From Actinomadura sp. NBRC 104412 (GTDB lineage Bacteria; Actinomycetota; Actinomycetes; Streptosporangiales; Streptosporangiaceae), in NCBI RefSeq assembly GCF_030269515.1, contig NZ_BSTM01000013.1, positions 124,001-188,000 on the forward strand: DNA of 64,000 bases, read 5' to 3'. The notes beneath the pieces are model-generated. The model saw nothing but the letters and a program-made list of their open reading frames with translations. It was not told the origin of the DNA and made no database searches. Positions within the stretch are counted from its first letter, which is position 1. Each line of letters starts with the position of its first letter. The translations under genes and the position numbers were made by a program. Positions 34,840 through 42,812 of the stretch are shown one piece after another.

Positions 34840-35013
34840 ATGGCCAGACGGAAGGCCCGGTTCACCCCGCAGGAGCTGGCGGTGGACCCCCGGCTTCGGG
34901 ACCACTCCCGCGAGCTGTGGAGGGAGAAGCTCGATACCGTGCAGCCTCGCGCCCAGGCCCGGGCGCCGAACGGAACCACAGGACGACGGCGAAGAGTGGC
35001 CCCCACCACGTAG
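34840..35013 (+). CDS. Possible small protein, 57 residues
   Basis: An ATG with GGGAGGCGAGGG upstream opens a 57-residue frame, MARRKARFTPQELAVDPRLR..., with strong G/C third positions in its first half only. The basic, Arg-rich composition and the loss of codon bias near the end leave doubt. It sits alone between the GAF regulator and the secreted esterase. It may be a small gene, a remnant of a larger one, or chance. Confidence 0.3.
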   Translation: MARRKARFTPQELAVDPRLRDHSRELWREKLDTVQPRAQARAPNGTTGRRRRVAPTT

Positions 35014-35097
35014 CCGCGCCCGTCCCGGTCGAGCAGCGTGGCGTCCAACACGGGCTTGATCCACCAGTCCGGTGTCCCACCCCCCTGGGAGCTGCAC

Positions 35098-36483
35098 ATG
35101 CCGACGCTTCGCAGATCATCCGTCGTCTCGGCCTTGCTCGGGTCGCTCCTCGCGGTCCCTCTGGTCACGGCGGTCCCGCCCGCGCACGCCGACTCCCGTT
35201 GCGCCAACCCGCACAAGGTCCGCGTCCCAGGCGCCGAGCGGCAGGTCGCCGCCTGCCTGGACGACCTCACCACCGCCGGCACGGTCGCCTCCGGGCACAC
35301 CGATCGCACCCAATGGGACGGGCTGCACGCCGCCGGCACCCGGAACCCCAGCGGCGTCCCGGGTGTCCAGATCGACGGCTACTTCCCCGACACCTCCACG
35401 TTCAACACCACCCACGGCTGGAACCACGACTCCCAGTTCGTGATCCGGCTGCCGAAGCGCTGGAACGGCGGGCTGGTGGTCTCGGGCGCGCCGGGGACGC
35501 GACGCCAGTACGCCAACGACGCGACCATCTCCGACTGGGTCCTGGCCAAGGGGTACGCGTTCGCGTCCACCGACAAGGGCAACAACGGCGCCGAGTTCTT
35601 CAAGGACGGCAGGCGCCCCGGTGACGCCGTCCTGGAGTGGTACCACCGGATGACCCAGCTCACCGTCGCCGCCAAGGCGACCGTCGCCCGCCACTACGGC
35701 AGGTCCCCGCGCAGGACGTACGCGGCGGGCATCTCCAACGGCGGCCAGTTGGTGCGCTGGGCCCTGGAGAACCATCCCGAGCTGTACGACGGCGGCGTCG
35801 ACTCCGAAGGCACGTTCTGGCCGCGCCACGGCGTGTCGAACGCGCTGGTCTACCTGCCGGTGGCGCTGCGCAACTACCCCAAGTACAAGGCGACCGGCGA
35901 TCCGGCGGCGCACGCGGCGATGATCAGGGCGGGCTTCGCGCCGGGGTCGGAGTTCCTGTGGGACTTCAACTACCAGCTCCTCTGGGACGGCACGCAGCGC
36001 ATCTACCGCGAGGAGGTCGACCCGGCCTACGACGGCGACCTGGAGGCGGGCATCCCGTTCTGCCAGAGCGGCACGCCGAACTGCGACGCCGACTACGACT
36101 ACCACTCGCGTCCCAGGAGCGTGCATCAGGCCGTGAAGCGCGCGTCCATGTCGGGCCGCATCGGCAAGCCGCTGATCACGGTGCAGGGGACGCTGGACGC
36201 CCTGCTGCCGATCAAGGTCCATGGGGACGCGTACGCCGCGTTGATCCGTTCACGGGGGGCGGGGGCGCGGCATCGCTACTACCGCATCGAAGGGGCGTCG
36301 CACCTGGACCTGGAGTACGACATGTTCCCCGACAGGATGCGGCCGTTGCTGCCCTGCATGCGGACCGCCTTCGAGGCCCTCGAACGCTGGACGGCACCGG
36401 GCGGCGGCCAGGCGCCGCCGCGCAGCGCCACCATCCCGCGCCAGACCTCGGGCGACGTGGTGAACAGCTGCTCCCTGGGCTGA
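35098..36483 (+). CDS. Secreted esterase/oligomer hydrolase, alpha/beta fold (tannase/3HB-oligomer hydrolase-like)
   Basis: 461 residues; GGGAG before the ATG. Signal peptide RRSSVVSALLGSLLAVPLVTAVPPAHA. Nucleophile Ser213 in AAGISNGGQLVRWAL, with Asp in GTLDALLP and His in GASHLDLE completing the triad. Large Cys-containing lid regions (FCQSGTPNC, LLPCM) are typical of secreted tannase/feruloyl esterase or D-3-hydroxybutyrate oligomer hydrolase families. Its substrate is likely an ester or polyester outside the cell. Divergent from the GAF/PucR regulator. Confidence 0.8.
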   Translation: MPTLRRSSVVSALLGSLLAVPLVTAVPPAHADSRCANPHKVRVPGAERQVAACLDDLTTAGTVASGHTDRTQWDGLHAAGTRNPSGVPGVQIDGYFPDTSTFNTTHGWNHDSQFVIRLPKRWNGGLVVSGAPGTRRQYANDATISDWVLAKGYAFASTDKGNNGAEFFKDGRRPGDAVLEWYHRMTQLTVAAKATVARHYGRSPRRTYAAGISNGGQLVRWALENHPELYDGGVDSEGTFWPRHGVSNALVYLPVALRNYPKYKATGDPAAHAAMIRAGFAPGSEFLWDFNYQLLWDGTQRIYREEVDPAYDGDLEAGIPFCQSGTPNCDADYDYHSRPRSVHQAVKRASMSGRIGKPLITVQGTLDALLPIKVHGDAYAALIRSRGAGARHRYYRIEGASHLDLEYDMFPDRMRPLLPCMRTAFEALERWTAPGGGQAPPRSATIPRQTSGDVVNSCSLG

Positions 36484-36575
36484 CCCGACCGGTACGACGA
36501 CAACGGCGGCGTACCCGGCGCCAGGTGATGGTCGCCGGGCACGCCGCCGTCAGTGGTGCGTCCCTCCCAAGGCCG

Positions 36576-36778
36576 TCAGCCGAACTTCGGGGCGTCCACC
36601 TCCTCTGACGGCCCGTGGTACATGGCGTTGAACAGCATGGTGATGGTGCCACGCGACCAGGTGCGATACGTGACCTGCGTCCCGGCGATCACGACGCCGC
36701 CCTCGCCGACGTCGAAGGAGACGACGTCGGCGAGCCCGTGCAGCTTGTCGGCGCCCGCGCCGTAGCCGCTGCGCACCA
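36576..36778 (-). pseudogene. 3' stub of a secreted peptidase-like gene
   Basis: The frame ends at a TGA at 36576 and reads SGYGAGADKLHGLADVVSFD, then VVIAGTQVTYRTWSRGTITMLFNAMYHG, with good codon bias. The last strands with FRxW-like and LLFNAxYxG-like endings resemble the C-terminus of secreted zinc carboxypeptidases. It loses homology near 36775, exactly where the plus-strand stub begins. The 5' part and promoter are missing, so this is a truncated remnant. Confidence 0.5.
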
Positions 36779-36879
36779 GCCGGGGCCGCTTCCTGGTGGA
36801 GCCGGGGACGTTCAACGTCTACGTCGGCGACAGCTCCACGGCGGGCCTGGGCGGCTCCTTCCGGGTCACGTCCCGTTGA
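36769..36879 (+). pseudogene. 3' stub of a GH3 beta-glucosidase-like gene
   Basis: Thirty-six codons read LRTSRGRFLVEPGTFNVYVG then DSSTAGLGGSFRVTSR before a TGA, the pattern of the fibronectin III-like C-terminal domain of family 3 beta-glucosidases. No start codon or upstream coding sequence exists; at about 36770 it meets the opposite-strand stub. Together they look like what remains of two divergent genes after a deletion removed both 5' halves. Confidence 0.55.
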
Positions 36880-36900
36880 GGCATCGCCGTATCCCGGGCT

Positions 36901-36925
36901 GAAGCGGTCAAATTCTGACCGCTTC
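36901..36925. terminator. Perfect 10-bp hairpin upstream of the AlkZ-like gene
   Basis: GAAGCGGTCA (36901-36910) and TGACCGCTTC (36916-36925) are fully complementary with a 5-base AATTC loop. It follows the GH3 stub stop by 22 bases, so it may be that gene's old terminator, or an operator for the gene at 37006. Confidence 0.55.
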
Positions 36926-36973
36926 TCCTGCGACCCTGGTCGTGACCGAGACGATCGGGAGAAAGGGGTCACG

Positions 36974-37009
36974 ATGCCCGATGATCGGCCGATGGGCGAG
37001 GCGCGGTGA
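36974..37009 (+). CDS. Possible 11-residue leader peptide before the AlkZ-like gene
   Basis: ATG with GGGAGAAAGGGG upstream reads MPDDRPMGEAR and stops at a TGA that overlaps the GTG of the next gene (GTGA). The main gene has no ribosome site of its own, so ribosomes ending this peptide could start it. Too short to judge by codon use. Confidence 0.4.
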   Translation: MPDDRPMGEAR

Positions 37010-38103
37010 CCGTTCTGGACTCACGGGCGCTCAACCGCGCGACGCTCGCCCGTCAGTTGCTCCTCGACCGCGCCGCCCTGCCGGTCCTCGACACCGTCGC
37101 GCACCTCGGCGGGCTCCAGGCGCAGGAGCCGCAGGAACCGTTCGTGGGGCTCTGGTCACGGCTGCGCGCCTTCGACCCGTCGGCGCTGTCCGACCTGCTG
37201 GTCGAGCGGCGCGTGGTACGGACCCACCTCATGCGGCGCACCGTCCACCTGGTCACCGCCGAGGACGTCCTGGCCTGGCGGTCGCGGCACGACGCCATGC
37301 TGCGGCAGCGCGTGCTCGGGGTCTACCGACGCGAACTCGCCGGAGTGGACCTCGACGAGCTCGCGGCGGCCGGACGCGCGGTCGTGGCCGACGGCGAGCC
37401 ACGCTCCGTGAGCGAGCTCGCGCGGGAGCTCGCCGACCGCTGGCCGGAGCCGGGGCCGCGCGCCCTCGGGGAGATGCTGCTCGCCCTCGTCCCGATGGCG
37501 CAGGCGCCGCCGCGCGGGCTGTGGCGCACGAGCGCGGGCGTGCGCAACGTCGCGATCTCCCGCTGGCTGGGGCGCGAGGCCGACCCGCCGGCGCCGGACG
37601 GCTCCGACCCGGTCGGCCAGGCGCTGGTACGGCGCTATCTGGCGGCGTACGGCCCCGCCGCGTCGGCCGACCTGCGCGCCTGGTGCGGGCTCGCGGGGCT
37701 GCCGGCCGCGGTCGCCGCCGTACGAGGGGAGCTCGTCACCTTCAAGGACGAGCGCGGCAGGGAGCTGCTGGACCTTCCGGACGCGCCCCGCCCCGACCCC
37801 GACACACCCGCCCCCGTGCGGTTCCTGCCGGCGTTCGACAACGCGATCCTCGGCTATCACGACCGCGGCCGGATCATCGACGACGCCCATCGCGGCCTGT
37901 CGGTCGCCGGGGCCCGCGTCGTCCTGGTCGACGGCCGGGTCGCCGCGACCTGGAGCGTCGAGGCCGGTACCGTCGTGGTCGCCCCGCTGCGGCGCTTCTC
38001 CCTGGCCGACTGCGCCGCCGTGGAGGAGGAGGGACGGGCGCTCGCGTCGTTCCTCTCCAACGGGGAGAGCGACCGCGTACGGATCGACGCGTCTCCCCAC
38101 TGA
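37006..38103 (+). CDS. Winged-helix DNA glycosylase family protein, AlkZ/YcaQ-like (HTH_42)
   Basis: 365 residues. LDTVAHLGGLQAQEPQEPFVGLWSRL holds the family's catalytic Q-x-Q motif (Gln38-Ala-Gln40) as in AlkZ, which unhooks DNA interstrand cross-links made by azinomycin-type toxins; YcaQ/AlkX has a related motif. Further winged-helix repeats include LMRRTVHLVTAEDVLAWR and RRYLAAYGPAASADLRAWCGL, and the C-terminus has FLPAFDNAILGYHDR. It may repair bulky or cross-linked adducts. GTG start overlaps the stop of a short leader frame. Confidence 0.88.
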   Translation: MTVLDSRALNRATLARQLLLDRAALPVLDTVAHLGGLQAQEPQEPFVGLWSRLRAFDPSALSDLLVERRVVRTHLMRRTVHLVTAEDVLAWRSRHDAMLRQRVLGVYRRELAGVDLDELAAAGRAVVADGEPRSVSELARELADRWPEPGPRALGEMLLALVPMAQAPPRGLWRTSAGVRNVAISRWLGREADPPAPDGSDPVGQALVRRYLAAYGPAASADLRAWCGLAGLPAAVAAVRGELVTFKDERGRELLDLPDAPRPDPDTPAPVRFLPAFDNAILGYHDRGRIIDDAHRGLSVAGARVVLVDGRVAATWSVEAGTVVVAPLRRFSLADCAAVEEEGRALASFLSNGESDRVRIDASPH

Positions 38104-38249
38104 GCGGCGAGCATCCGCCGTGCGCTGTCAGGAAGGCGTCGTCTTAGAGCCGCCCAAGGAATGGGCAAGTCCCTCCACCCTGCGACCCGTCGTCCGTAGG
38201 GTCCGCTGGCGTGGCCCATGCGGGCGCGACGACGAGGTGGGGGGACGTC

Positions 38250-39656
38250 TTGAGCCGACGCTGGAAGGCCGCCCTCGCGGCGGCCGGATCGATCGCCGCC
38301 GTGACGGCCTGGCCTGTCGCCGCCGGAACCGCCGCGTCCGGCACCAGCGGGCGGGCGGACGGTGGCGAGCGCTGGGTCCTCGTCCGGCACGAGGGCTTCG
38401 ACCGGTCGCCGGGGGTGGACCGCGCCCCGTGGCGGCGGGACCCTCACGGACCTCGCAGCCCGTGGCACGTCGACGCGTTCGACGACGACGGTGAGGCGTG
38501 GAAGGCGATCAGCGGGCCGCTGTTCGCACGGCAGCTCGGCCGGTTCGGGGTGTTCCGCAAGCGGGTCGCGTTCGGCCGCGACGGGTGGCTGACCGCCGAG
38601 GTCGCCGCCGTGGACAAGGACCGCGACGGCCGTCCCGACTCGCGGCCCGGCCTGTCGGCCGCGACCCTGCCGGACGGGCAGCGGGTCGCGAGGATCCACG
38701 AGCCGAGCTGGGACGCCGGGGTGCTGATCCGGCCCACCCGCCCGCTGCCTCCCCGCTACCGCGTGGAGATGACGCTGCGCGGCATCGACTTCGGCGGCAA
38801 GCGGGGCGGCACCTTCGACTACGACGGCAAGCACAACGGCTACACGAGGGAGCCGTGCAAGACCCGGTACCCGTGGACGTTCCAAGGCGCGCTTCCCGGC
38901 AAGACGCGCTGCGAGTACCCCGACGTGACACGGGAGAACGGGTTCTACTACCTGACGATCCTCGACTACGCGACCCCCGCACCGCACGGCAACCCCGGGA
39001 TCCACTACCGGCGCAAGGTCATCATGGACGGCTACTACAGCGACGACGACCGCTGGAAGAACGCCGGGACCTGCGACCCGAGGACCGGGCGGATCTACCG
39101 GACCTTCGAGGGCACCTTCAACGGCGTCAACGCGCTGTTCGCACGCGGCGACAGGTTCCGCGAGACCGCCAACAACAACGTCAGCAACGAGTACTACATC
39201 AAGACCCGCTGCGGGAACGTCTCCATGGACGGGCCGTACGGACCGGGCGGGCGTTTCCGAGGGCACCTCACCAGCGCCGAACTGCGCCCGGAACTCCTGC
39301 CGAAGGCCGCCTACCGCTTCGCCGTCGAACGCGACCGCACCGGCTACACGCTCGAGATGAGCGGGCCGTTCCTGCACATCGGGCAGGCCACACTGCGCGT
39401 CCACCACGACTTCGTGGAGGACGGCCGTCCGATCTGGCACTACAACCAGACCCCCGGCGAGTACGACGGCCGCTTCGACCGCAGGCTCACCCACACCGGC
39501 CCGGCAGGGACCTACACGACCGAGCACACCTGGCCCAAGGGCTCGGCCTACCCGGACTCGTTCATCATCGGCGACCCGCACCTGAACTACTACGAGGGCT
39601 CGGCGTACGTCGACGACATCCGCCTGTACGTCCCCGAGAACCGGCCCCGGGCATGA
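38250..39656 (+). CDS. Secreted protein of unknown function, possible glycan-active enzyme
   Basis: 468 residues from TTG with GGGGGG 6 bases upstream; a GTG 13 codons earlier is possible. Signal peptide RRWKAALAAAGSIAAVTAWPVAAG. The mature part opens with HEGFDRSP and is rich in Tyr, Trp, Asp and Gly (GTFDYDGKHNGY, RENGFYYLTILDY, NNNVSNEYYIKTR), and ends YYEGSAYVDDIRLYVPE, which looks like a beta-sandwich (concanavalin-like) fold. Two Cys pairs may form disulfides. I do not recognise a specific family; polysaccharide binding or cleavage is a guess from composition and fold. Confidence 0.8.
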   Translation: MSRRWKAALAAAGSIAAVTAWPVAAGTAASGTSGRADGGERWVLVRHEGFDRSPGVDRAPWRRDPHGPRSPWHVDAFDDDGEAWKAISGPLFARQLGRFGVFRKRVAFGRDGWLTAEVAAVDKDRDGRPDSRPGLSAATLPDGQRVARIHEPSWDAGVLIRPTRPLPPRYRVEMTLRGIDFGGKRGGTFDYDGKHNGYTREPCKTRYPWTFQGALPGKTRCEYPDVTRENGFYYLTILDYATPAPHGNPGIHYRRKVIMDGYYSDDDRWKNAGTCDPRTGRIYRTFEGTFNGVNALFARGDRFRETANNNVSNEYYIKTRCGNVSMDGPYGPGGRFRGHLTSAELRPELLPKAAYRFAVERDRTGYTLEMSGPFLHIGQATLRVHHDFVEDGRPIWHYNQTPGEYDGRFDRRLTHTGPAGTYTTEHTWPKGSAYPDSFIIGDPHLNYYEGSAYVDDIRLYVPENRPRA

Positions 39657-39668
39657 GCGGCGCCCGCC

Positions 39669-40529
39669 TCACCGTACGGGCGTGTCCGCGCTCCCTGCGG
39701 GGAACTCCTCGATGCCGAGGACCCGCAGCAGTTCCAGCCGTTCGCGGGTCTCGGCGTCGGCCGGGGTCAGCACCAGAAGTTGCTGGGCCTGGTCGGGAGT
39801 GACCAGGGTCTCGCAGTCCAGCACCAGGGTGCCCACTCGCGGGTGCAGCAGGGTCTTGCGGTCCGCGCGCCGGATCGCGACCTCGTGCTCGGCCCACAGC
39901 CCGCGGAACTCCGCGCTCGCGGCCCGCAGGCGGTCGACGAGCCCCGCGACCGTGCGGTCGCCGGCCCGCCGGCCGGCGACCGCGCGCAGGCCGGCCACGA
40001 GCTCACGGGAGTGATGATCATGATCCTCGCGCGGGGAGACGGCGCGGGCGGCGGGGTCGGTGAACCAGCGGTACACGACGTACCGCCGGTCTCCGGAGAA
40101 GCCGGTGTGGTCGCCCATCAGCAGGACGGACGCCCGGTTCTGGGCGAGGACCTCCCCCAGGTCGGACAGCACCAGGGCAGGGGTGTCGCCGAGCAGGTCG
40201 AGCATGCGCATCAGCCCGGCCCTGGCCAGGCGGGCCACCGCGTCGCTGGGCGGCGGCCGGTGACCGGCCAGGTGGAACAGGTGATCGCGCTGGTCGCCGG
40301 ACAGGCGCAACGCCCTGGCCAGCGCGCCCAGCAGGTGGGGGGACGGCTGGCTGCTGCGGCCCTGCTCCAGGCGCACGACATAGTCCACCGACATGCCGGC
40401 GAGCATCGCCACCTCTTCCCGGCGCAGGCCGGCGGTCCGGCGCCGCGGGCCGTCGGGCAGGCCCACCTCGGCCGGACGGATCGCCTCGCGGCGGCGGCGC
40501 AGGAAGTCGGCGAGCAGGTCACGCTGCAT
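39669..40529 (-). CDS. XRE family regulator with MmyB-like ligand domain
   Basis: 286 residues, GGATGGAGG before the ATG. N-terminal helix-turn-helix: LADFLRRRREAIRP, RRTAGLRREEVAMLAGMSVDYVVRLEQGRSSQPSPHLLGALARAL. The C-terminal MmyB-like PAS-type domain follows (NRASVLLMGDHTG, RYVVYRWFTDPAARA, LLHPRVGTLVLDCETLVTPDQAQQLLVLTPADAE), which binds fatty-acid-like ligands in related proteins. Divergent from an aldo-keto reductase it probably represses. Confidence 0.92.
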   Translation of the reverse strand: MQRDLLADFLRRRREAIRPAEVGLPDGPRRRTAGLRREEVAMLAGMSVDYVVRLEQGRSSQPSPHLLGALARALRLSGDQRDHLFHLAGHRPPPSDAVARLARAGLMRMLDLLGDTPALVLSDLGEVLAQNRASVLLMGDHTGFSGDRRYVVYRWFTDPAARAVSPREDHDHHSRELVAGLRAVAGRRAGDRTVAGLVDRLRAASAEFRGLWAEHEVAIRRADRKTLLHPRVGTLVLDCETLVTPDQAQQLLVLTPADAETRERLELLRVLGIEEFPAGSADTPVR

Positions 40530-40666
40530 GCCTCCATCCTGCCTCGCGGCTGACGGTCCAGGCAGGGAGCGGCTCTCCCATGATGAACGCTCCGCTTTCA
40601 CGCGTCCCCACCAAGGGCACAGGGTGGAACGGCAGCAGAACGGACGACAGCGTGAACGAGGAGAGC

Positions 40667-41665
40667 ATGATGCAGATACGGAACCTGGGCCGGATCGGGC
40701 CGGCCGTCTCCGCGCTGGGCCTGGGCGCGATGGGCATGTCGGGGGCCTATGGCGCGGCCGACCGCGCGGAGAGCATCGCCACCGTGCACGCCGCGCTGGA
40801 CGCGGGCGTCACCTTGATCGACACCGGCGACTTCTACGGCATGGGCCACAACGAACTGCTGCTCGCCGAGGCGCTGCGCGGCCGGAATCGCGACGACTAC
40901 GTGCTGAGCGTCAAGTTCGGCATGCTGCGCGGTCCAGGTCCGCACTTCGGCGGGCACGACGGCCGTCCCGAGGCGGTGCGCAACTTCCTGGGCTACTCGC
41001 TGACCCGGCTGGGCGTCGATCACATCGACATCTACCGTCCCGCCCGGCTGGACCCGGCGGTGCCGATCGAGGAGACGGTGGGCGCGATCAAGGAGATGGT
41101 GGAGGCCGGATACGTGCGGCACATCGGCCTCTCGGAGGTGGACGCGGCCACGATCCGCCGCGCGCACGCCGTGCACCCGATCGCCGACCTCCAGATCGAG
41201 TACTCGCTGATCTCCCGGGCGATGGAGGCGGAGGTGCTGCCGACGCTCCGGGATCTCGGCATCGGGCTGACCGCCTACGGCGTCCTGGGCCGCGGCCTGA
41301 TCTCCGGGCACTGGACCCCCGGCCGCGCCGCCGCCCCCGGCGACGCCCGCGCCTCCAGCCCGCGGTTCTCCAGCGGGAACGTGGAGCACAACCTCGCCCT
41401 CGCGGACGCGCTGCGCCCGGTCGCCGAGGCCAGGGGGTGCTCCGTCGCCCAGCTCGTCATCGCCTGGGTGGCCGCGCAGGGCGAGGACGTGGTGCCGCTG
41501 GTCGGCGCCCGTACCCGCCGGCGGCTCGACGAGGCGCTGCCCGCGCTCGACCTGGAGCTCACCGCCGACGACCTCGCCGAGATCGAGAAGGCGGTGCCGC
41601 CGGGCTCGGCGCGCGGCGACCGGTACCCGTCCGCGTTCATGTCGGGCCTCGGCGTGGGGAACTGA
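40667..41665 (+). CDS. Aldo/keto reductase
   Basis: 332 residues from the first of two adjacent ATGs (GAGGAGAG upstream). TIM-barrel AKR motifs: LGLGAMGMSGAYG, DTGDFYGMGHNE (Asp52, Tyr57), Lys83 in SVKFG, and HIGLSE. The usual catalytic-His strand reads IYRPARLDP, so the His of the Asp-Tyr-Lys-His tetrad is replaced; this variant occurs in a subgroup of bacterial AKRs. It likely reduces a carbonyl with NADPH. Divergent from the XRE regulator, a common arrangement. Confidence 0.9.
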   Translation: MMQIRNLGRIGPAVSALGLGAMGMSGAYGAADRAESIATVHAALDAGVTLIDTGDFYGMGHNELLLAEALRGRNRDDYVLSVKFGMLRGPGPHFGGHDGRPEAVRNFLGYSLTRLGVDHIDIYRPARLDPAVPIEETVGAIKEMVEAGYVRHIGLSEVDAATIRRAHAVHPIADLQIEYSLISRAMEAEVLPTLRDLGIGLTAYGVLGRGLISGHWTPGRAAAPGDARASSPRFSSGNVEHNLALADALRPVAEARGCSVAQLVIAWVAAQGEDVVPLVGARTRRRLDEALPALDLELTADDLAEIEKAVPPGSARGDRYPSAFMSGLGVGN

Positions 41666-41692
41666 GCCGGCCCGGAAGGCGGTCTGGGCGGT

Positions 41693-41714
41693 GCCCGCCC
41701 TCGGCGGGGCGGGC
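41693..41714. terminator. Bidirectional terminator between convergent genes
   Basis: GCCCGCCC (41693-41700) and GGGCGGGC (41707-41714) are perfectly complementary around a 6-base loop, between the aldo/keto reductase and the small minus-strand gene that face each other. Confidence 0.7.
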
Positions 41715-41722
41715 GGGTGCCG

Positions 41723-41974
41723 TCAGCGTTGCCGCCCGACACCGGCCTGGGCCAGGATGTACGTGATCGCGTCCTCGCTTATGTCGAAGCCCTTGTACTT
41801 GCGACGGCAATAGGCGTGGATGCGCTCCACACCGTAGCCCGGATCGTGCGCCAGCCGGACGATCTCCTCCTGGATCCACTGCGGCGGAAGCAGTTCCGGC
41901 GGCACCGGAGGCGCCGGCCGCTGCGCCCGCACGACGAACTCGGGGCGCTCGCCGGTGTCGTCGTCGTGGACCAT
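41723..41974 (-). CDS. Small hypothetical protein, 83 residues
   Basis: The second ATG is preferred: GGGAGG lies 8 bases before it but only 2 before the first. After an acidic, Pro-rich N-terminus, the C-terminal half reads PPQWIQEEIVRLAHDPGYGV and ISEDAITYILAQAGVGRQR, helical and possibly a helix-turn-helix-like fold with a central RIHAYCRRKYKGFD. No family recognised. Possible small DNA-binding protein. Confidence 0.65.
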   Translation of the reverse strand: MVHDDDTGERPEFVVRAQRPAPPVPPELLPPQWIQEEIVRLAHDPGYGVERIHAYCRRKYKGFDISEDAITYILAQAGVGRQR

Positions 41975-42209
41975 GACCATCGCCTCCCGTTCACGACGCT
42001 AGGAACGGCGGACGCCGCGGGTCCACGACGGATGGACGGCATGACCGTGCCGACCCTTGGCGTGTCACCGCCCGTTAAGCCATCGGCGTGCCACCCGGGA
42101 TGGCAGGATCCACGGCGCACGCTGAGGAGCCGGGACCGGGCGCAGCACCGGCCGCCGGCGGGACTCGGCTGCCGAGAGGACTGCCGAGAGGGAAGGACTC
42201 GCCGGACCG

Positions 42210-42806
42210 GTGGCCGTACGCATCGCGGTTGTCGACCCCCTGCCGATGTTCCGGCGCGGGGTCGCCGCCGTCCTGGCGGCGGACGGGCACACCGTGGAGA
42301 CCCCCGCGGACGTGGTGGCGTGGTCCCGCCGTTGGGAGGGCGCGCTCGTCCTGCTCACGGTGGTGTCGGAACGCGACTGGGAGATGCTGGGGCGGCTCGG
42401 CGCCGTCGAAGGCGGGGGATCCGTCATCACGCTGATGGACGACGCGTCCGCGGTGGCCGGTGCCCGTGCGGTCCGGGCCGGTGCGCGCTCCGTGCTGCCC
42501 CGGGACGTCCCGGACGCGACGCTGCGTCGCGCGGTGGCCGCGACGATCGACGGTCAGGCGGTGCTGCCCGCGGCCGTCCCGGTGGCCCTCGCCGCGGATC
42601 CGCGCTCGGCGGAGCGGATCCCGTCCGCGGACCAGGTGTCCTGGCTCCGGCGGCTGGCGGCGGGCTCGACGGTCGCCCAGCTCGCGGACGAGGCCGGGTA
42701 CTCCGAGCGCGCGATGTTCCGGTTGTTGCAGTCGCCGTACCGGCAGATTGGCGTGGAGACCCGGCTTCAGGCGATCATGCGCGCGAAGGAGGCGGGCTGG
42801 TTCTGA
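42210..42806 (+). CDS. Receiver-like regulator with C-terminal helix-turn-helix
   Basis: 198 residues from GTG. The first 110 residues look like a response-regulator receiver (IAVVDPLPMFRRGVAAVLAADGHTVE, ITLMDDASAVAGARAVRAGARSVLPRDVPDATLRRAVAATIDGQAVLP). At the strand where the phosphorylated Asp belongs it reads LVLLTVVS, so it is probably not phosphorylated. The C-terminus (LRRLAAGSTVAQLADEAGYSERAMFRLLQSPYRQIGVE) is a NarL/LuxR-type DNA-binding domain. No histidine kinase is nearby. It converges on the large kinase-STAND gene with only 6 bases between. Confidence 0.8.
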   Translation: MAVRIAVVDPLPMFRRGVAAVLAADGHTVETPADVVAWSRRWEGALVLLTVVSERDWEMLGRLGAVEGGGSVITLMDDASAVAGARAVRAGARSVLPRDVPDATLRRAVAATIDGQAVLPAAVPVALAADPRSAERIPSADQVSWLRRLAAGSTVAQLADEAGYSERAMFRLLQSPYRQIGVETRLQAIMRAKEAGWF

Positions 42807-42812
42807 GCGTCC

